A stretch of 64,000 nucleotides of DNA from assembly GCA_023702235.1 (NCBI GenBank), contig JAMQCR010000001.1, positions 2,790,001-2,854,000 of the forward strand, written 5' to 3'. Positions 1 to 10,463 of the stretch are shown here, piece by piece. The stretch's first letter is position 1, and every line of letters starts with the position of its first letter. This DNA comes from Neobacillus pocheonensis (GTDB lineage Bacteria > Bacillota > Bacilli > Bacillales > Cytobacillaceae). The position numbers and the translations under genes were made by a program. The notes under the pieces are model-generated. The model searched no databases and had not been told where the DNA came from. It saw nothing but the letters and a program-made list of their open reading frames with translations.

Positions 1-2163
1 TTAAAACGTTTTAAGGCATCAATTTGTCCTTCGAAGATGACTACCCCGTTACGAATCAAACGAATACCACTGTCACGCGTAATTTTACCATCGGTTACAT
101 AGGAACCTGCGATCGTTCCAACTTTTGAGACTTTGAAGGTTTGACGAATTTCAGCCTGACCAATAATTTTTTCTTGGAATTCAGGGTCTAGCATTCCCTT
201 CATTGCCGCTTCAATCTCTTCAATTACTTTATAAATGATGCGATGAAGACGAACATCAACTTTTTCTGCTTCAGCTGCACGCTTAGCATTTACATCTGGG
301 CGTACGTTAAAGCCGATGACAATAGCATTCGAAGCAGCAGCAAGACTAATATCCGACTCATTAATCGCACCTGCACCACTATGGATAATTCTGATGTTAA
401 CACCTTGTACGTCTATTTTTTGCAAGGATGCAGCAACGGCTTCAGCGGAACCTTGAACGTCAGCTTTAAGAATGATGTTTAAATCTTTCATTTCGCCTTG
501 CTTCAATTGTTCAAATAGCGTTTCCAGACTGACAATGGACTTTTCACCACGTTGGGCTACTAATGCAGTTTGCGCACGAGATTCCCCAACTTGACGAGCT
601 GTTTTTTCGTCATCGAAAACAACGAAACGGTCTCTGCCTGCGGCACATCACTTAACCCTGTAATTTCAACAGGAGTTGAAGGCCTGCTTCTTTGACTCGG
701 CGTCCCTTATCATTTACCATTGCTCGAACACGACCGAAAGTATTTCCTACAACAATTGGATCGCCAATTTTTAACGTTCCGTTTTGGACAAGTAAGGTAG
801 CAACAGATCCGCGACCTTTATCTAATTGTGCTTCGATTACTGTACCAACTGCTTTTCGATTAGGATTAGCTTTATATTCTTCTACTTCACCTACAAGTAG
901 AATCATTTCAAGAAGATTATCAATACCTTCTCCAGTTTTCGCAGAGAGAGGTACAAAAATAGTTTCGCCCCCCCATGCTTCTGAAACCAATCCGTGTTCG
1001 GTTAATTCTTGCATAACTCGATCAACATTCGCTGCCTCTTTATCCATTTTATTAACTGCTACGATAATGGGAACCTCAGCGGCTTTTGCATGGTTAATCG
1101 CTTCAACCGTTTGCGGCATGACACCGTCATCAGCAGCTACTACAAGAATGGTAATGTCAGTAATTTTTGCCCCACGTGCACGCATTGTTGTAAAGGCAGC
1201 ATGTCCAGGTGTATCAAGGAATGTAATTTTCTTGCCATTTTCAACGACTTGGTAGGCCCCGATATGCTGTGTAATTCCGCCAGCTTCACCTTCAGTTACT
1301 TTTGTGTTCCGAATGGAATCGAGCAAGGTTGTTTTCCCATGGTCTACGTGTCCCATTATAGTTACAACAGAAGGTCTTTCAACTAATTCTGCCTCAGTAT
1401 CATCTGTGAAATAAACTTCAAGGTCAGTTGTATCGATTTTTATTTCTTCTTCAACCTCAACCCCGTATTCACCCGCGATTAATTCAATTGCATCTTTATC
1501 TAAAACTTGGTTAATTGTTGCCATAACACCAAGTAAAAAGAGCTTTTTGATAATTTCTGATGGCTCACGGTAAAGCTTTTTTGCTAGTTCTGCCACAGTT
1601 AATGATTCACTAAAGGTGATTTTAGCAGGAAGCTCCTTCACTTTTTTCACTTGAGGTTGTGCTTGTTGTACTGGCGTATGATGATTCTTCTTTTTATTAT
1701 TATTATTATTGCGATTTTGATTATTATTATTAAATGGTTTTTTATTATTACCTTTTCCTGAATTGAAGACTTTGTTTTCTTTTGATTGATATTCCTGGTT
1801 TTGCTTTTTGCCTTCAATCGTTTTTGGAGGGGAAACAACTTTCACCTTGCTAGGTGAAGCCGTTTTGTCATCGTCATCCTCAAATGCTTTTGGAGTCGTT
1901 TTAACCTGAACTTGTGGCTTTTGACCTTGCTTCGACTCTGAAGGTTTTTGATTTTGGCGGTTCTGCTGCTGTGGTTTTGTCTGTTTCTGTTGTGCGTTGC
2001 CTTCTTTTTTATTATAGGTTGCGTCAAGCTTGACGATATCTGCATCTTCTATTGTTGCCATATGGTTAGAAACCTCTATATTCATTTCTTTTAATTTTGT
2101 AATAACGTCCTTACTGGAAATATTGTGTTTCTTTGCGTACTCATAAACACGTATTTTACTCAT
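1..2163 (-). CDS. infB: Translation initiation factor IF-2 (3' end off window, two frameshifts)
   Basis: IF-2 is the GTPase that places initiator tRNA on the 30S subunit. The N-terminus shows the IF2 fold (RVYEYAKK start), followed by a long Lys/Gln/Asn-rich linker. The G domain carries GHVDHGKTT (about residue 270), DTPGH and NKMD. The ATG at 2163 is chosen because it follows a GGGGGTG ribosome site; an upstream GTG at 2172 overlaps that site. The frame breaks near 675 (GGCC where GGCCC is expected after KEAG) and again near 640 (one G missing in QAGD). Restoring both bases gives continuous IF-2 down to position 1, where the gene leaves the window at the DALKRF motif. It is last in the nusA operon in this window. 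The breaks are probably sequencing errors, since the gene is essential. Confidence 0.93.
1694..1733. repeat. ATT trinucleotide repeat tract inside infB
   Basis: Two blocks of tandem ATT triplets, separated by about ten bases, encode runs of Asn on the minus strand within the IF-2 linker. They are flanked by Lys-rich codons. The tract is in frame, so changes in triplet number would alter linker length without breaking the protein. Confidence 0.7.
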
Positions 2164-2183
2164 TTTTTTCACCCCCGCTAGAT

Positions 2184-2486
2184 TTAATCGAGCAACGTTA
2201 CCAATTTTCTAGCAAATCCATCATCTAATACAGCTACAACAACGCGGGCTTCTTTGCCAATTGCTTGGCCTAGAAGGTGGCGATTTTCCACCATTTTAAA
2301 TGGAATTTCATATGATTTACATTTATCTGTAATTTTTTTTGTCGTATTTGCAGATGCGTCTGCTGATAATAAAATGAGCTTTGCTTTCCCGCTTTGAATT
2401 TGCTTTACGGTAAGCTCCTCGCCCGATATGATTTTCCGTGCTCGATTGGCCAAGCCAAGCAATGACATCCATTGAGTTGATTTCAT
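2184..2486 (-). CDS. rplGB: L7Ae-family K-turn RNA-binding protein YlxQ
   Basis: This 100-residue protein has the L7Ae/L30e fold. The [16 protein letters not shown] start, the LILLSADAS strand-turn and a central NTTKKI segment are typical of YlxQ. Relatives bind kink-turn RNA. The gene lies between rnpM and infB, as in other Bacillus nusA operons. Its ATG overlaps the corrected rnpM stop as TAATG, which suggests translational coupling. It is intact. The precise cellular role in Bacillus is poorly defined. Confidence 0.88.
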   Translation of the reverse strand: MKSTQWMSLLGLANRARKIISGEELTVKQIQSGKAKLILLSADASANTTKKITDKCKSYEIPFKMVENRHLLGQAIGKEARVVVAVLDDGFARKLVTLLD

Positions 2487-2766
2487 TAGGATTGTCGGTT
2501 CTCCTTCTCTATTAGCTCTAGTAGCTCTTCGTACAATGTATCATTGATAGAAACCTGTAAATGATTAGATAAGGTGTTTTTTTCTTGGCTTGAAGGACAG
2601 CTTCCTTGTCCTTTGAAAGGTATGCACCTCTACCGGATTTCTTCCCCGTTAGGTCGATGGATACATCCCCTTCTTTAGAGCGAACGATGCGAACGAGTTC
2701 TTTTTTCGGCTTCATTTCACCGGTTGCTACACACTTGCGCATAGGAACTTTTTTTCGAGTGTTCAC
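2486..2766 (-). CDS. rnpM: RNase P modulator RnpM (YlxR), frameshifted near its C-terminus
   Basis: A small basic protein of the YlxR family, with [17 protein letters not shown] at the start and the GRGAYLSKD motif. Family members bind the RNA subunit of RNase P and modulate its activity. The GTG at 2766 is chosen because the encoded [12 protein letters not shown] start matches relatives. The frame is lost near 2580 in an A-run (seven A where eight restore [10 protein letters not shown]). With the base restored the protein is about 93 residues and its TAA overlaps the rplGB ATG. It sits 18 bases after nusA, in the same operon. Confidence 0.86.
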
Positions 2767-2784
2767 TCATCATTCACCTCACTT

Positions 2785-3907
2785 TTATTCCAACTCTTCT
2801 TCAAAATCGAAATCAGTATCGACCTGATCATCAAATAGTCTTATGGTCTCTTCACGTGGATAAATTCCCTTTTCACGCGCTTCTGTTTCCGACTTTATAT
2901 CGATTTTCCAACCGGTTAATTTTGCTGCCAAACGTGCGTTTTGTCCGCGTTTACCAATAGCAAGTGATAATTGATAGTCTGGCACCACAACCGTAGTTGC
3001 CTTGTCAGCTTCATTTACCATAACGTCTAATACCTTTGAAGGGCTTAGAGAGTTAGCAACAAAAACGACAGGGTCATCTGACCATTTGACAATATCAATT
3101 TTTTCCCCTTTTAATTCATTAACTACTGCTTGAACTCTTGTTCCTTTTGGACCAACACAAGAACCTACTGGGTCAACCTCAGAGTTTGCCGAATGAACAG
3201 AAATTTTTGAACGGTCTCCTGCTTCGCGGGCCACCGATTTAATTTCAACTGTGCCATCGTAAATTTCGGGCACTTCAATTTCAAATAACCTTTTCAAAAG
3301 ACCAGGATGGGTACGTGATACAAAAATTTGTGGACCTTTTGTCGTTTTTTCTACTTTTGTAATAAATACTTTTATCCGATCATGTGGCTTATATCGTTCA
3401 TTTGGCATTTGCTCATTAACTGGAAGTAAAGCTTCAATTTTACCAAGGCTTACATAAATAAATTTGGCATCAAGTCTTTGAACAATACCGGTCATGATAT
3501 CTTCTTCACGGTCGATAAATTCTGAATATATAATACCTCTTTCAGCTTCTCTAACTCTTTGGGTAACCACTTGTTTAGCTGTTTGTGCAGCAATTCTACC
3601 GAAATCTTTCGGAGTTACTTCCATCTCAACGACATCTTCAACATGATAGTTCGGATTAATTCGTCTAGCATCTTCGATAGAAATTTCAAGGCGTGGATCA
3701 AAAACTTGATCCACCACTTCTTTTCTTGCGAAAACTCTCATAGATCCTGTTTGTAAATTCAAATCAATTCGAACATTCTAGGCTTGATTGAAATTCCGGC
3801 GATCCCGCCAAAACAAGTGCTGCCTCAATTGCATCAATTAAAACTTCCCTGGATATTCCTTTTTCTCTTTCCAGTATTGTAAGAGCATCTAATAATTCGC
3901 TGCTCAT
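2785..3907 (-). CDS. nusA: Transcription termination/antitermination factor NusA, damaged N-terminal segment
   Basis: NusA binds RNA polymerase and nascent RNA and controls pausing, termination and antitermination. The intact part (2785-3762) carries the S1 domain and two KH domains ([32 protein letters not shown]) and ends in an acidic tail. The N-terminal domain begins at ATG 3907 ([18 protein letters not shown]), but the frame breaks near 3805 (one extra base in GCGGGATCGCC). A TAG near 3780 replaces the Gln expected in the FNQAQNV region. Correcting both gives about 373 residues, the usual length. The gene is essential, so errors are more likely than loss. It lies between rimP and rnpM. 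Confidence 0.9.
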
Positions 3908-3948
3908 CTGATTGTATCCCCCTAACCTTTTTTCAATTTATTCTTCTA

Positions 3949-4419
3949 TTAAGAAAAAATAACTGCTAGTCGTGCATTGGCTACTTTTTCATATGGAATC
4001 TCAATGACTTTTTTACGAGTTTTTATCTTTACTTCAATTTTCAACTGCCGGCCATCAAATTCCAGTAAAGTTCCTTCAAAACTTTTTTCACCATCTATTG
4101 GCTCATACGTTTTGATAAACACACTTTTACCGATTGCCTTTTCAAAATCCTTGTCTTTCTTTAATGGACGCTCAGCACCAGGTGAGGACACTTCCAGAAA
4201 ATAGTTATGGGGAATCGGGTCAATCTCATCGAGTTTTTCGCTGAGTCGTTCACTAACAAGTCCGCAATCCTCAATATCAACACCGAGTTCTTTATCGATA
4301 TATACGCGTAGAAACCAGCTCTTTCCTTCTTTTACATAATCTACTTCAACCAATTCCAATCCAAGCTCTTGAATCAACGGATTTGCTAGCTCTTCTACTA
4401 CTTCCGTTACTTTGCTCAT
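3949..4419 (-). CDS. rimP: Ribosome maturation factor RimP
   Basis: This 156-residue protein matches the RimP/YlxS family, which assists 30S subunit maturation. It shows the [23 protein letters not shown] core, the [12 protein letters not shown] loop and a C-terminal SH3-like domain ending in [10 protein letters not shown]. The ATG follows a strong AAAGGAGG site. It is the first gene of the nusA-infB operon, downstream of the polC terminator and a candidate promoter. It is intact. Confidence 0.95.
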   Translation of the reverse strand: MSKVTEVVEELANPLIQELGLELVEVDYVKEGKSWFLRVYIDKELGVDIEDCGLVSERLSEKLDEIDPIPHNYFLEVSSPGAERPLKKDKDFEKAIGKSVFIKTYEPIDGEKSFEGTLLEFDGRQLKIEVKIKTRKKVIEIPYEKVANARLAVIFS

Positions 4420-4451
4420 GCTTAACCTCCTTTTCCGAAAATTCCACCCAT

Positions 4452-4482
4452 ATTATATGTAGTTCACTGAAAGTTTTATCAA
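4452..4482 (-). promoter_or_regulatory. Candidate sigma-A promoter of the rimP-nusA-infB operon
   Basis: A perfect TATAAT -10 (4452-4457) lies 19 bases downstream of a TTGATA -35 (4477-4482). It sits between the polC terminator and the rimP start. The 19-base spacing is longer than ideal, so the -35 assignment is tentative. Confidence 0.45.
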
Positions 4483-4516
4483 TTAAAACTTAGAAAAAAG
4501 ATGTAAACAACAACGA

Positions 4517-4538
4517 AAGAGTGGGTTTCCCCACTCTT
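4517..4538 (-). terminator. Terminator downstream of polC
   Basis: A nine-pair stem AAGAGTGGG/CCCACTCTT with a four-base loop, followed on the minus strand by a T-rich stretch (TCGTTGTTGTTT). It is placed about 85 bases after the polC stop. Confidence 0.75.
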
Positions 4539-4622
4539 AATCACGAGAGTATTTCTTAGTATTTCCAATAAAACTATACCATAACCAAGATTTATATGCA
4601 AACTAATCAAGGTTTACCCTAT

Positions 4623-7600
4623 TTAGAAAAGAGAAAGCTGATTTTGCTCTGGTAGTGATTCTAGGCATCCTTGTTTGTCTAAAAATTCAAGGATTGTCTT
4701 GGATACCTTTCCACGCTGCTGTAAGTCTTCTTTTGACAAGAATTCCCCTTCTGCCCTCGCCTTTACAATACTTAAAGCAACGTTCGTTCCAAGACCAGGA
4801 ATCGAATTAAATGGTGGAATTAATGAATCTCCATCAATGATAAACTCTGAAGCAGATGATTTGTATAAATCAATTTTTTTGAATGAAAAGCCTCTTTCCG
4901 TCATTTCAAGGGCAAGTTCGAGAACAGTTAGCAGGTTTTTCTCTTTATTAGAGGCTTCAAGACCTTTTGCATTTATTTCCTCAATTTTTGCACGGATTGC
5001 TTCTGAACCGCGCGACATTGCCTCAACATCAAAGTCTTCAGCACGAACAGTAAAATATGCAGCATAATAGAGAAGCGGAAGATGAACCTTAAAATAAGCA
5101 ATCCTTACGGCCATTAAAACATACGCAGCTGCATGGGCTTTCGGGAACATATACTTAATTTTTTTACACGAATCAATATACCATTCAGGCACTTCGTTTT
5201 TCCGCATTTCTGCTTCCATGTCTTCACTTAACCCTTTCCCTTTACGGACTGATTCCATAATTTTAAAGGCGAATGACGGGTCCAGCCCCTGATAAATAAG
5301 ATAAACCATGATATCATCACGACAGCCAATTACTTCGCTTAGATTGCAGATTCGATTGTGGATTAATTCCTGTGCATTACCAAGCCATACGTCCGTACCA
5401 TGGGACAAACCAGAGATTTGTACCAGTTCAGAAAATGTCGTTGGTTTCGTATCTTCAAGCATCTGGCGGACGAAACGTGTACCGAATTCAGGGATACCAA
5501 GTGTTCCTGTTTTACACATGATTTGCTGTTCTGTAACTCCTAGAGATTCGGTTCCACTAAAAATTTTCATCACTTCAGGATCATCTGTTGGAATCGTTTT
5601 TGGGTCCATACCGCTAAGGTCCTGCAGCATCCTGATTACGGTCGGATCGTCGTGTCCGAGAATATCTAGCTTCAACACGTTATCGTGGATAGAATGGAAA
5701 TCAAAATGCGTTGTCTTCCACTCAGAATTTCGATCATCCGCTGGGAATTGAATTGGTGAAAAGTCATAAATATCCATATAATCAGGGATAACAATTATAC
5801 CACCAGGATGCTGGCCGGTAGTTCTTTTTACGCCAGTACAACCTGAAGCCAGCCTGTCAATTTCGGCCCCTCGCAGTTGTAGATTGTTGTCCTGCTGGTA
5901 GGCTTTCACATAACCGAATGCAGTTTTATCAGCAACGGTACCGATTGTTCCCGCACGATATACATAGTCCTCACCAAACAGTACCTTCGTATAGTTATGG
6001 GCGCGTGGCTGATACTCACCTGAGAAGTTTAAATCGATATCGGGAACCTTATCCCCTTTAAATCCAAGGAATGTTTCAAATGGAATATCATGACCGTCCT
6101 TCTTATATTTTCCACCGCATTGCGGGCAGTCTTTATCAGGCAAGTCAAATCCAGACCCTACTGATCCATCATTAAAAAACTCAGAATGCTTACAGGTTGG
6201 GCAAACATAATGGGGTGGTAATGGATTAACTTCTGTAATCTCTGTCATCGTTGCCACCAAAGAAGAACCGACAGATCCCCGCGATCCAACAAGGTATCCA
6301 TCATCAAGTGACTTTTTCACAAGTTTGTGTGAAATCAAATAAATAACGGCAAAGCCGTGGCCGATGATACTCTTCAATTCTTTTTCGAGACGGGCATCGA
6401 CAATTTCCGGTAATGAATCTCCGTAGATCTTGCGTGCCATTGAATAACTCATTTCACGCATTTCATCTTCGGCACCTTCAATTTTCGGAGTATATAGGTC
6501 ATCTTTAATTGGTTTTATGACATCAATCATATCTGCAATTTTATTCGTATTCGTGACGACTATTTCCTTGGCTTTTTCTGCACTAAGGAATGAGAAGGCA
6601 TCTAGCATTTCATTAGTTGTCAGAAAGTGGACATCTGGAAGTTCATGACGGTTTAGTGGATTTGCACCGCCTTGAGAGCTGATTAATATTTTCCGATAAA
6701 TTTTGTCGTTTTCATTTAAGTAATGGACATTTCCAGTTGCAACGACTGGAAGGCGAAGCTTGTCACCGAGCTTAACGATATTCCCAATAATTTCTTCGAG
6801 TGCTTTTTCGTTCTTAATTAGTTCCATTTCAATTAAAGGAGCATTCACTTGCTTTGGCATGACCTCAATATAATCATAAAAACGTGCGGAGGCCTCAACT
6901 TCATCAGGAGACTTTTGCATCATCCCTTCAAATACTTCACCTTTATTACAGCCGGATCCCACAAGGATTCCCTCTCGATATTTTTGAAGGACAGATCGAG
7001 GAATTCGAGGAACCCTGTAAAAATACTCAATATGAGAAATGGACACAAGTTTAAATAGATTTTTTAAGCCTGCTTCGGTTTGTGCTAACAGTGTACAATG
7101 ATAGGGTCTTGCGCGTTGATACGCATTTCCTTTACCCATGTTATCGTTAAATTGATCATGGTATTCGATTCCCTTTTCTAGGGCATCCTTTAACATTTTC
7201 AGTAATAAATACCCGGTTGCCTCAGCATCATAGATAGCACGATGGTGCTGGGTTAATTCTATATCAAACTTCTTTGTAAGCGTATTTAAGCGATGATTCT
7301 TCATTTCGGGATAGAGAAATCTACCCAGCTCAAGTGTATCAATGACTGGATTTTTCGCTTTATCGAGCCCTATTTTCGTGTATCCGACGTTTAGAAAACC
7401 CATATCAAAAGAAGCATTATGGGCTACGAGGACAGCATCCTTTGACCACTCATGGAACTTTCTAAGTACTTCTTCTACTTCCGGTGCATTTTCCACCATA
7501 TCATCCGTTATACCTGTTAGGTTGATGGTTGTCGCGGATAAACGGTGATGCGGATTGGCGAAGGACTCGAATCGATCAATGATTTCCCCATCCTTCATTT

Positions 7601-8948
7601 TTACAGCAGCTAACTCAATGATCGTATCATAAACAGCAGAAAGTCCTGTTGTTTCAAAGTCAAATACAACAAATGTATCTTCAGCTAATAAACGGTTCGC
7701 GTCATTATACGTGATGGGAACACCATCATCAACGAGGTTCACTTCTACACCGTAAAGAATTTTAATATCATTTTTCTTCCCCGCGCCGAATGCTTCTGGA
7801 AAGGATTGGGCAACGGCATGATCGGTAACTGCAATGGCCTTGTGACCCCATTTTTTCGCCTGTGAAATTAGTACACTCACCGGAGTTACTGCATCCATCT
7901 GACTCATTGGAGTATGAAGATGAAGTTCTACCCGTTTTTCATTTTCAGGTGCTGTATCTTTTCGCCCTACTGGTTTGATTTCATTGATATCATTACCGAT
8001 CATTACCAAATCACGAACAAAGGTGTCGTTTTGGATGCTTCCTCGAACCTTGACCCACATTCCTTTTTTCACATGTTGGTAAAGGGCGGCATCCTCTTTA
8101 TCTCTTGAGAACATTTTTACCATGATTGAGCTTGTATAGTCAGTTATCTTAAAGGTTAGTAGTGTTCGTCCGCTTCGTAACTCCCTTGTTTCAGCATCAA
8201 AAATATATCCCTCAACCGCAACTCTTCTTTCTTCATCCACAATATCAATTAGGCTGCGGAAATCACTATTATCCTTAATGGTTAGACCAATGGTAATAGG
8301 GCCATCTGGAACGTCACCAGCGGATTGATCCATCTCTCTTTCTTTCTTCTGCAATTCAACCATTGCCTGAAGCCCGCGCTCTTGGTCTTCTTTTTGTTTT
8401 GCAAGTAAAAATTGTTGATATTCATCATCCTTCTCTTCCGTTTGCAATTCCGTCTCAATAGTTAAGGTTGGAAATCCAAAAGAATGATAAATAGTCGCTA
8501 TCGTTCCTGCATATTTGCGTTTTAACGCTAACCCTTCTGTTTCATTCCTAACCGATAAGGTTAGTTTATTCCCATGAACAGCTGGCATTTGCTCATTTAA
8601 CAGTCTCAATAAGGGCGGAGCTATGCCATCGATTTGCTGAACACAATAATTCCAGTACTGTAATAATAATTCTTGTGAAAAGTTTTGGTCTGTCACATGA
8701 ATATCATATGAAATACGAGCGATATTTGAAAACTCTCTCTCTAGCTGAGTTGTAAACTGGATAAAAACATTGTAAGGCAGAATTTTTTCAAACAAAAATT
8801 GAAAATGCCATTTCCTTGCTTTTTTTTCTACCAAAAATCTTTCAATTTCTGCATTTGGAAAATGTGCTACTACAGCATCATCGTTCAATTTCAGCTGCTG
8901 GAGCAAGAGTAGGAATCGCTCTTTTTTGCCTGTGGCATGTTCGCTCAT
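4623..8948 (-). CDS. polC: DNA polymerase III alpha subunit, PolC type
   Basis: The replicative DNA polymerase of low-GC Gram-positives. It spans about 1,441 residues and appears undamaged. In order: an N-terminal region, an OB-fold, a PHP domain ([11 protein letters not shown], about residue 340), an inserted 3'-5' exonuclease (VFDFETTG, about 430), a Cys4 zinc site (YVCPTCKH through CPQC, about 915-945), the catalytic [10 protein letters not shown] (about 970) and a C-terminal helix-hairpin-helix region. The ATG at 8948 follows GGGAGAGAG; an ATG at 8963 is also in frame. It is preceded by its own extended -10 promoter and followed by a terminator. proS, the usual upstream neighbour, is missing. 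Confidence 0.97.
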   Translation of the reverse strand: MSEHATGKKERFLLLLQQLKLNDDAVVAHFPNAEIERFLVEKKARKWHFQFLFEKILPYNVFIQFTTQLEREFSNIARISYDIHVTDQNFSQELLLQYWNYCVQQIDGIAPPLLRLLNEQMPAVHGNKLTLSVRNETEGLALKRKYAGTIATIYHSFGFPTLTIETELQTEEKDDEYQQFLLAKQKEDQERGLQAMVELQKKEREMDQSAGDVPDGPITIGLTIKDNSDFRSLIDIVDEERRVAVEGYIFDAETRELRSGRTLLTFKITDYTSSIMVKMFSRDKEDAALYQHVKKGMWVKVRGSIQNDTFVRDLVMIGNDINEIKPVGRKDTAPENEKRVELHLHTPMSQMDAVTPVSVLISQAKKWGHKAIAVTDHAVAQSFPEAFGAGKKNDIKILYGVEVNLVDDGVPITYNDANRLLAEDTFVVFDFETTGLSAVYDTIIELAAVKMKDGEIIDRFESFANPHHRLSATTINLTGITDDMVENAPEVEEVLRKFHEWSKDAVLVAHNASFDMGFLNVGYTKIGLDKAKNPVIDTLELGRFLYPEMKNHRLNTLTKKFDIELTQHHRAIYDAEATGYLLLKMLKDALEKGIEYHDQFNDNMGKGNAYQRARPYHCTLLAQTEAGLKNLFKLVSISHIEYFYRVPRIPRSVLQKYREGILVGSGCNKGEVFEGMMQKSPDEVEASARFYDYIEVMPKQVNAPLIEMELIKNEKALEEIIGNIVKLGDKLRLPVVATGNVHYLNENDKIYRKILISSQGGANPLNRHELPDVHFLTTNEMLDAFSFLSAEKAKEIVVTNTNKIADMIDVIKPIKDDLYTPKIEGAEDEMREMSYSMARKIYGDSLPEIVDARLEKELKSIIGHGFAVIYLISHKLVKKSLDDGYLVGSRGSVGSSLVATMTEITEVNPLPPHYVCPTCKHSEFFNDGSVGSGFDLPDKDCPQCGGKYKKDGHDIPFETFLGFKGDKVPDIDLNFSGEYQPRAHNYTKVLFGEDYVYRAGTIGTVADKTAFGYVKAYQQDNNLQLRGAEIDRLASGCTGVKRTTGQHPGGIIVIPDYMDIYDFSPIQFPADDRNSEWKTTHFDFHSIHDNVLKLDILGHDDPTVIRMLQDLSGMDPKTIPTDDPEVMKIFSGTESLGVTEQQIMCKTGTLGIPEFGTRFVRQMLEDTKPTTFSELVQISGLSHGTDVWLGNAQELIHNRICNLSEVIGCRDDIMVYLIYQGLDPSFAFKIMESVRKGKGLSEDMEAEMRKNEVPEWYIDSCKKIKYMFPKAHAAAYVLMAVRIAYFKVHLPLLYYAAYFTVRAEDFDVEAMSRGSEAIRAKIEEINAKGLEASNKEKNLLTVLELALEMTERGFSFKKIDLYKSSASEFIIDGDSLIPPFNSIPGLGTNVALSIVKARAEGEFLSKEDLQQRGKVSKTILEFLDKQGCLESLPEQNQLSLF

Positions 8949-9002
8949 CGTTCTCTCTCCCATCTATATTAAATCTGTCATTATCTTTTATATCAGAAAG
9001 TA

Positions 9003-9012
9003 ATTATACCAT
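9003..9012 (-). promoter_or_regulatory. Extended -10 promoter candidate for polC
   Basis: TATAAT (9003-9008) preceded by TG-N, the extended -10 form, about 55 bases upstream of the polC start. No good -35 is visible, which extended -10 promoters tolerate. Its position after two hairpins fits polC being a separate transcript. Confidence 0.45.
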
Positions 9013-9090
9013 ATGATAAAGGAGGATTCGGGATTATTCGACAGAAAACTTCATCCAGTTTGGGAAATTACGTTTCTTTAAAATGAAATA

Positions 9091-9110
9091 GGAACCGCTA
9101 GAGCGGTTCC
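9091..9110 (-). terminator. Palindromic hairpin between rseP and polC
   Basis: A perfect 20-base palindrome (GGAACCGCT plus complement) about 75 bases past the rseP stop. The T-rich tail is weak, so it may be a terminator or only a structured site. Confidence 0.5.
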
Positions 9111-9143
9111 ATCTTTTATCGCACCTCTTTGATATTTTCACTC

Positions 9144-9183
9144 CAAAATGAACCCCTGTTAATTATAACAGGGGTCCATTTTG
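9144..9183 (-). terminator. Long hairpin directly after the rseP stop
   Basis: Arms CAAAATG-A-ACCCCTGTT and AACAGGGGT-C-CATTTTG pair over 16 bases with one mismatch around a six-base loop. The hairpin starts at the base after the rseP TAG. The A/T-rich outer stem could supply the U-tract. Confidence 0.7.
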
Positions 9184-10446
9184 CTATTTCAAGAAAAACC
9201 TTTGAATGTCATTCCAGGTTACAACGAGCATCAGCAACATGAGGAGGGCAAATCCAATAAAGTGGACCATCCCTTCCTTCTGACGGTCAATTGGTTTCCC
9301 TCTAACTGCTTCAACGGCAAAAAACATTAGCCTTCCACCATCAAGTGCAGGAATCGGCAATAAATTCATAATTCCTAGATTGATGCTCAAAATGGCAGCC
9401 CATTTCATCAAATAATAAATACCTGACTTGGCAACAGTATCAGTGGAAACATAGATTCCAACCGGGCCGGAAAGCATATTTATAGAAAATTGTCCTGTAA
9501 CCAATTTACCTAGCATGACAAAAATTTGCTTTGTCCAAAAATAAGTCTCCGTAAATCCTGAAGAAATGGCTTGAACAGGAGATTTCTCAACTGGACTGTA
9601 TACCCCTATAAGCCCCGTTTTCTGTCCATCAACCGTTTTTTCGATTGGGGTTACCGTTATCGTTTTATCTTTTCCGTCACGGTTAATTGAAAAGTTAAGT
9701 TTCTGATTCGGATTTTTTCTGATGATTTCTACTACATCGGACCAACTGGAGATTTCAGATCCATTAATACTTTGGACAACGTCACCCTTTTGCAGACCTG
9801 CAGCTTTTGCTGCACCATCAGGTGTGATTTCACCCAATTTGGGATCATTCGTCTGGACCCCCTGTAATAAAGCAATAACAATAAAAACCACAAAAGCAAG
9901 AACAAAGTTCATCATAGGACCTGCAAAAATCGCCATCGCTCTTTGCGCTAAAGTTTTTGAACCGAATTGACGGTCAATTGGGGCAATTTGTGATTCAATT
10001 CCATTTTCAACAAGAACTGCTTGCGGATCAATCAAAAAAGTTTTTAAACTTTCTTCTTCGTCTTCTGGATATCCTTTAATCACCAAATCCCTTTCAATGT
10101 CAGCATACTCAACTTCTACAATCCGACAATTGGGGAACTTTTCTTTATTATTTAAAATGATTTTATTTACTTTATCCGCTTTATCAAACAAAAGTCCAAT
10201 CCGATAACCTGGTTTGATTTCGACCATTTCAGGATCTTCGCCAGCCATGCGGACAAATCCACCAATAGGCAATAACCGGATGGTATATGTGGTTTCACCC
10301 TTTTTATGAGAGAATACTTTGGGACCAAAACCAATGGCAAATTCACGACATAAAATTCCTGCCCTTTTAGCAAATACAAAGTGACCTAATTCATGAAAGA
10401 AGACGAGTGCGCCAAAAATCACAATAAAGGCAATAACTGTAGTCAA
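9184..10446 (-). CDS. rseP: Site-2 intramembrane metalloprotease RseP (RasP)
   Basis: A membrane protease of the S2P family that cleaves anti-sigma factors and leftover signal peptides within the membrane. HELGH, the zinc-binding motif, lies in the first transmembrane helix (about residue 18-22). A PDZ domain follows in the middle (AAGLQKGDVVQSING). The second catalytic motif, PIPALDGGR, is near the C-terminus, with hydrophobic helices around it. The TTG at 10446 is chosen because it lies a few bases after AAAGGTGG and gives the TTVIAF start of relatives; GTG 10458 is in frame. It is the last gene of the uppS-cdsA-dxr-rseP run and is intact. Confidence 0.94.
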   Translation of the reverse strand: MTTVIAFIVIFGALVFFHELGHFVFAKRAGILCREFAIGFGPKVFSHKKGETTYTIRLLPIGGFVRMAGEDPEMVEIKPGYRIGLLFDKADKVNKIILNNKEKFPNCRIVEVEYADIERDLVIKGYPEDEEESLKTFLIDPQAVLVENGIESQIAPIDRQFGSKTLAQRAMAIFAGPMMNFVLAFVVFIVIALLQGVQTNDPKLGEITPDGAAKAAGLQKGDVVQSINGSEISSWSDVVEIIRKNPNQKLNFSINRDGKDKTITVTPIEKTVDGQKTGLIGVYSPVEKSPVQAISSGFTETYFWTKQIFVMLGKLVTGQFSINMLSGPVGIYVSTDTVAKSGIYYLMKWAAILSINLGIMNLLPIPALDGGRLMFFAVEAVRGKPIDRQKEGMVHFIGFALLMLLMLVVTWNDIQRFFLK

Positions 10447-10463
10447 TAATAAAACCACCTTTT

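Noticed and set aside
692..1255. 187-codon open frame on the plus strand within infB
   Set aside because: It lies opposite the conserved IF-2 G domain, lacks a ribosome site and resembles no known protein; it is a shadow of infB.
5308..5751. 147-codon open frame on the plus strand within polC
   Set aside because: It mirrors the conserved PolC catalytic region and has no ribosome site.
9091..9110. Resemblance of the GGAACCGC hairpin to a T-box antiterminator
   Set aside because: Only the core GGAACCGC is shared; there is no specifier stem, no stem I and no downstream aminoacyl-tRNA synthetase gene.
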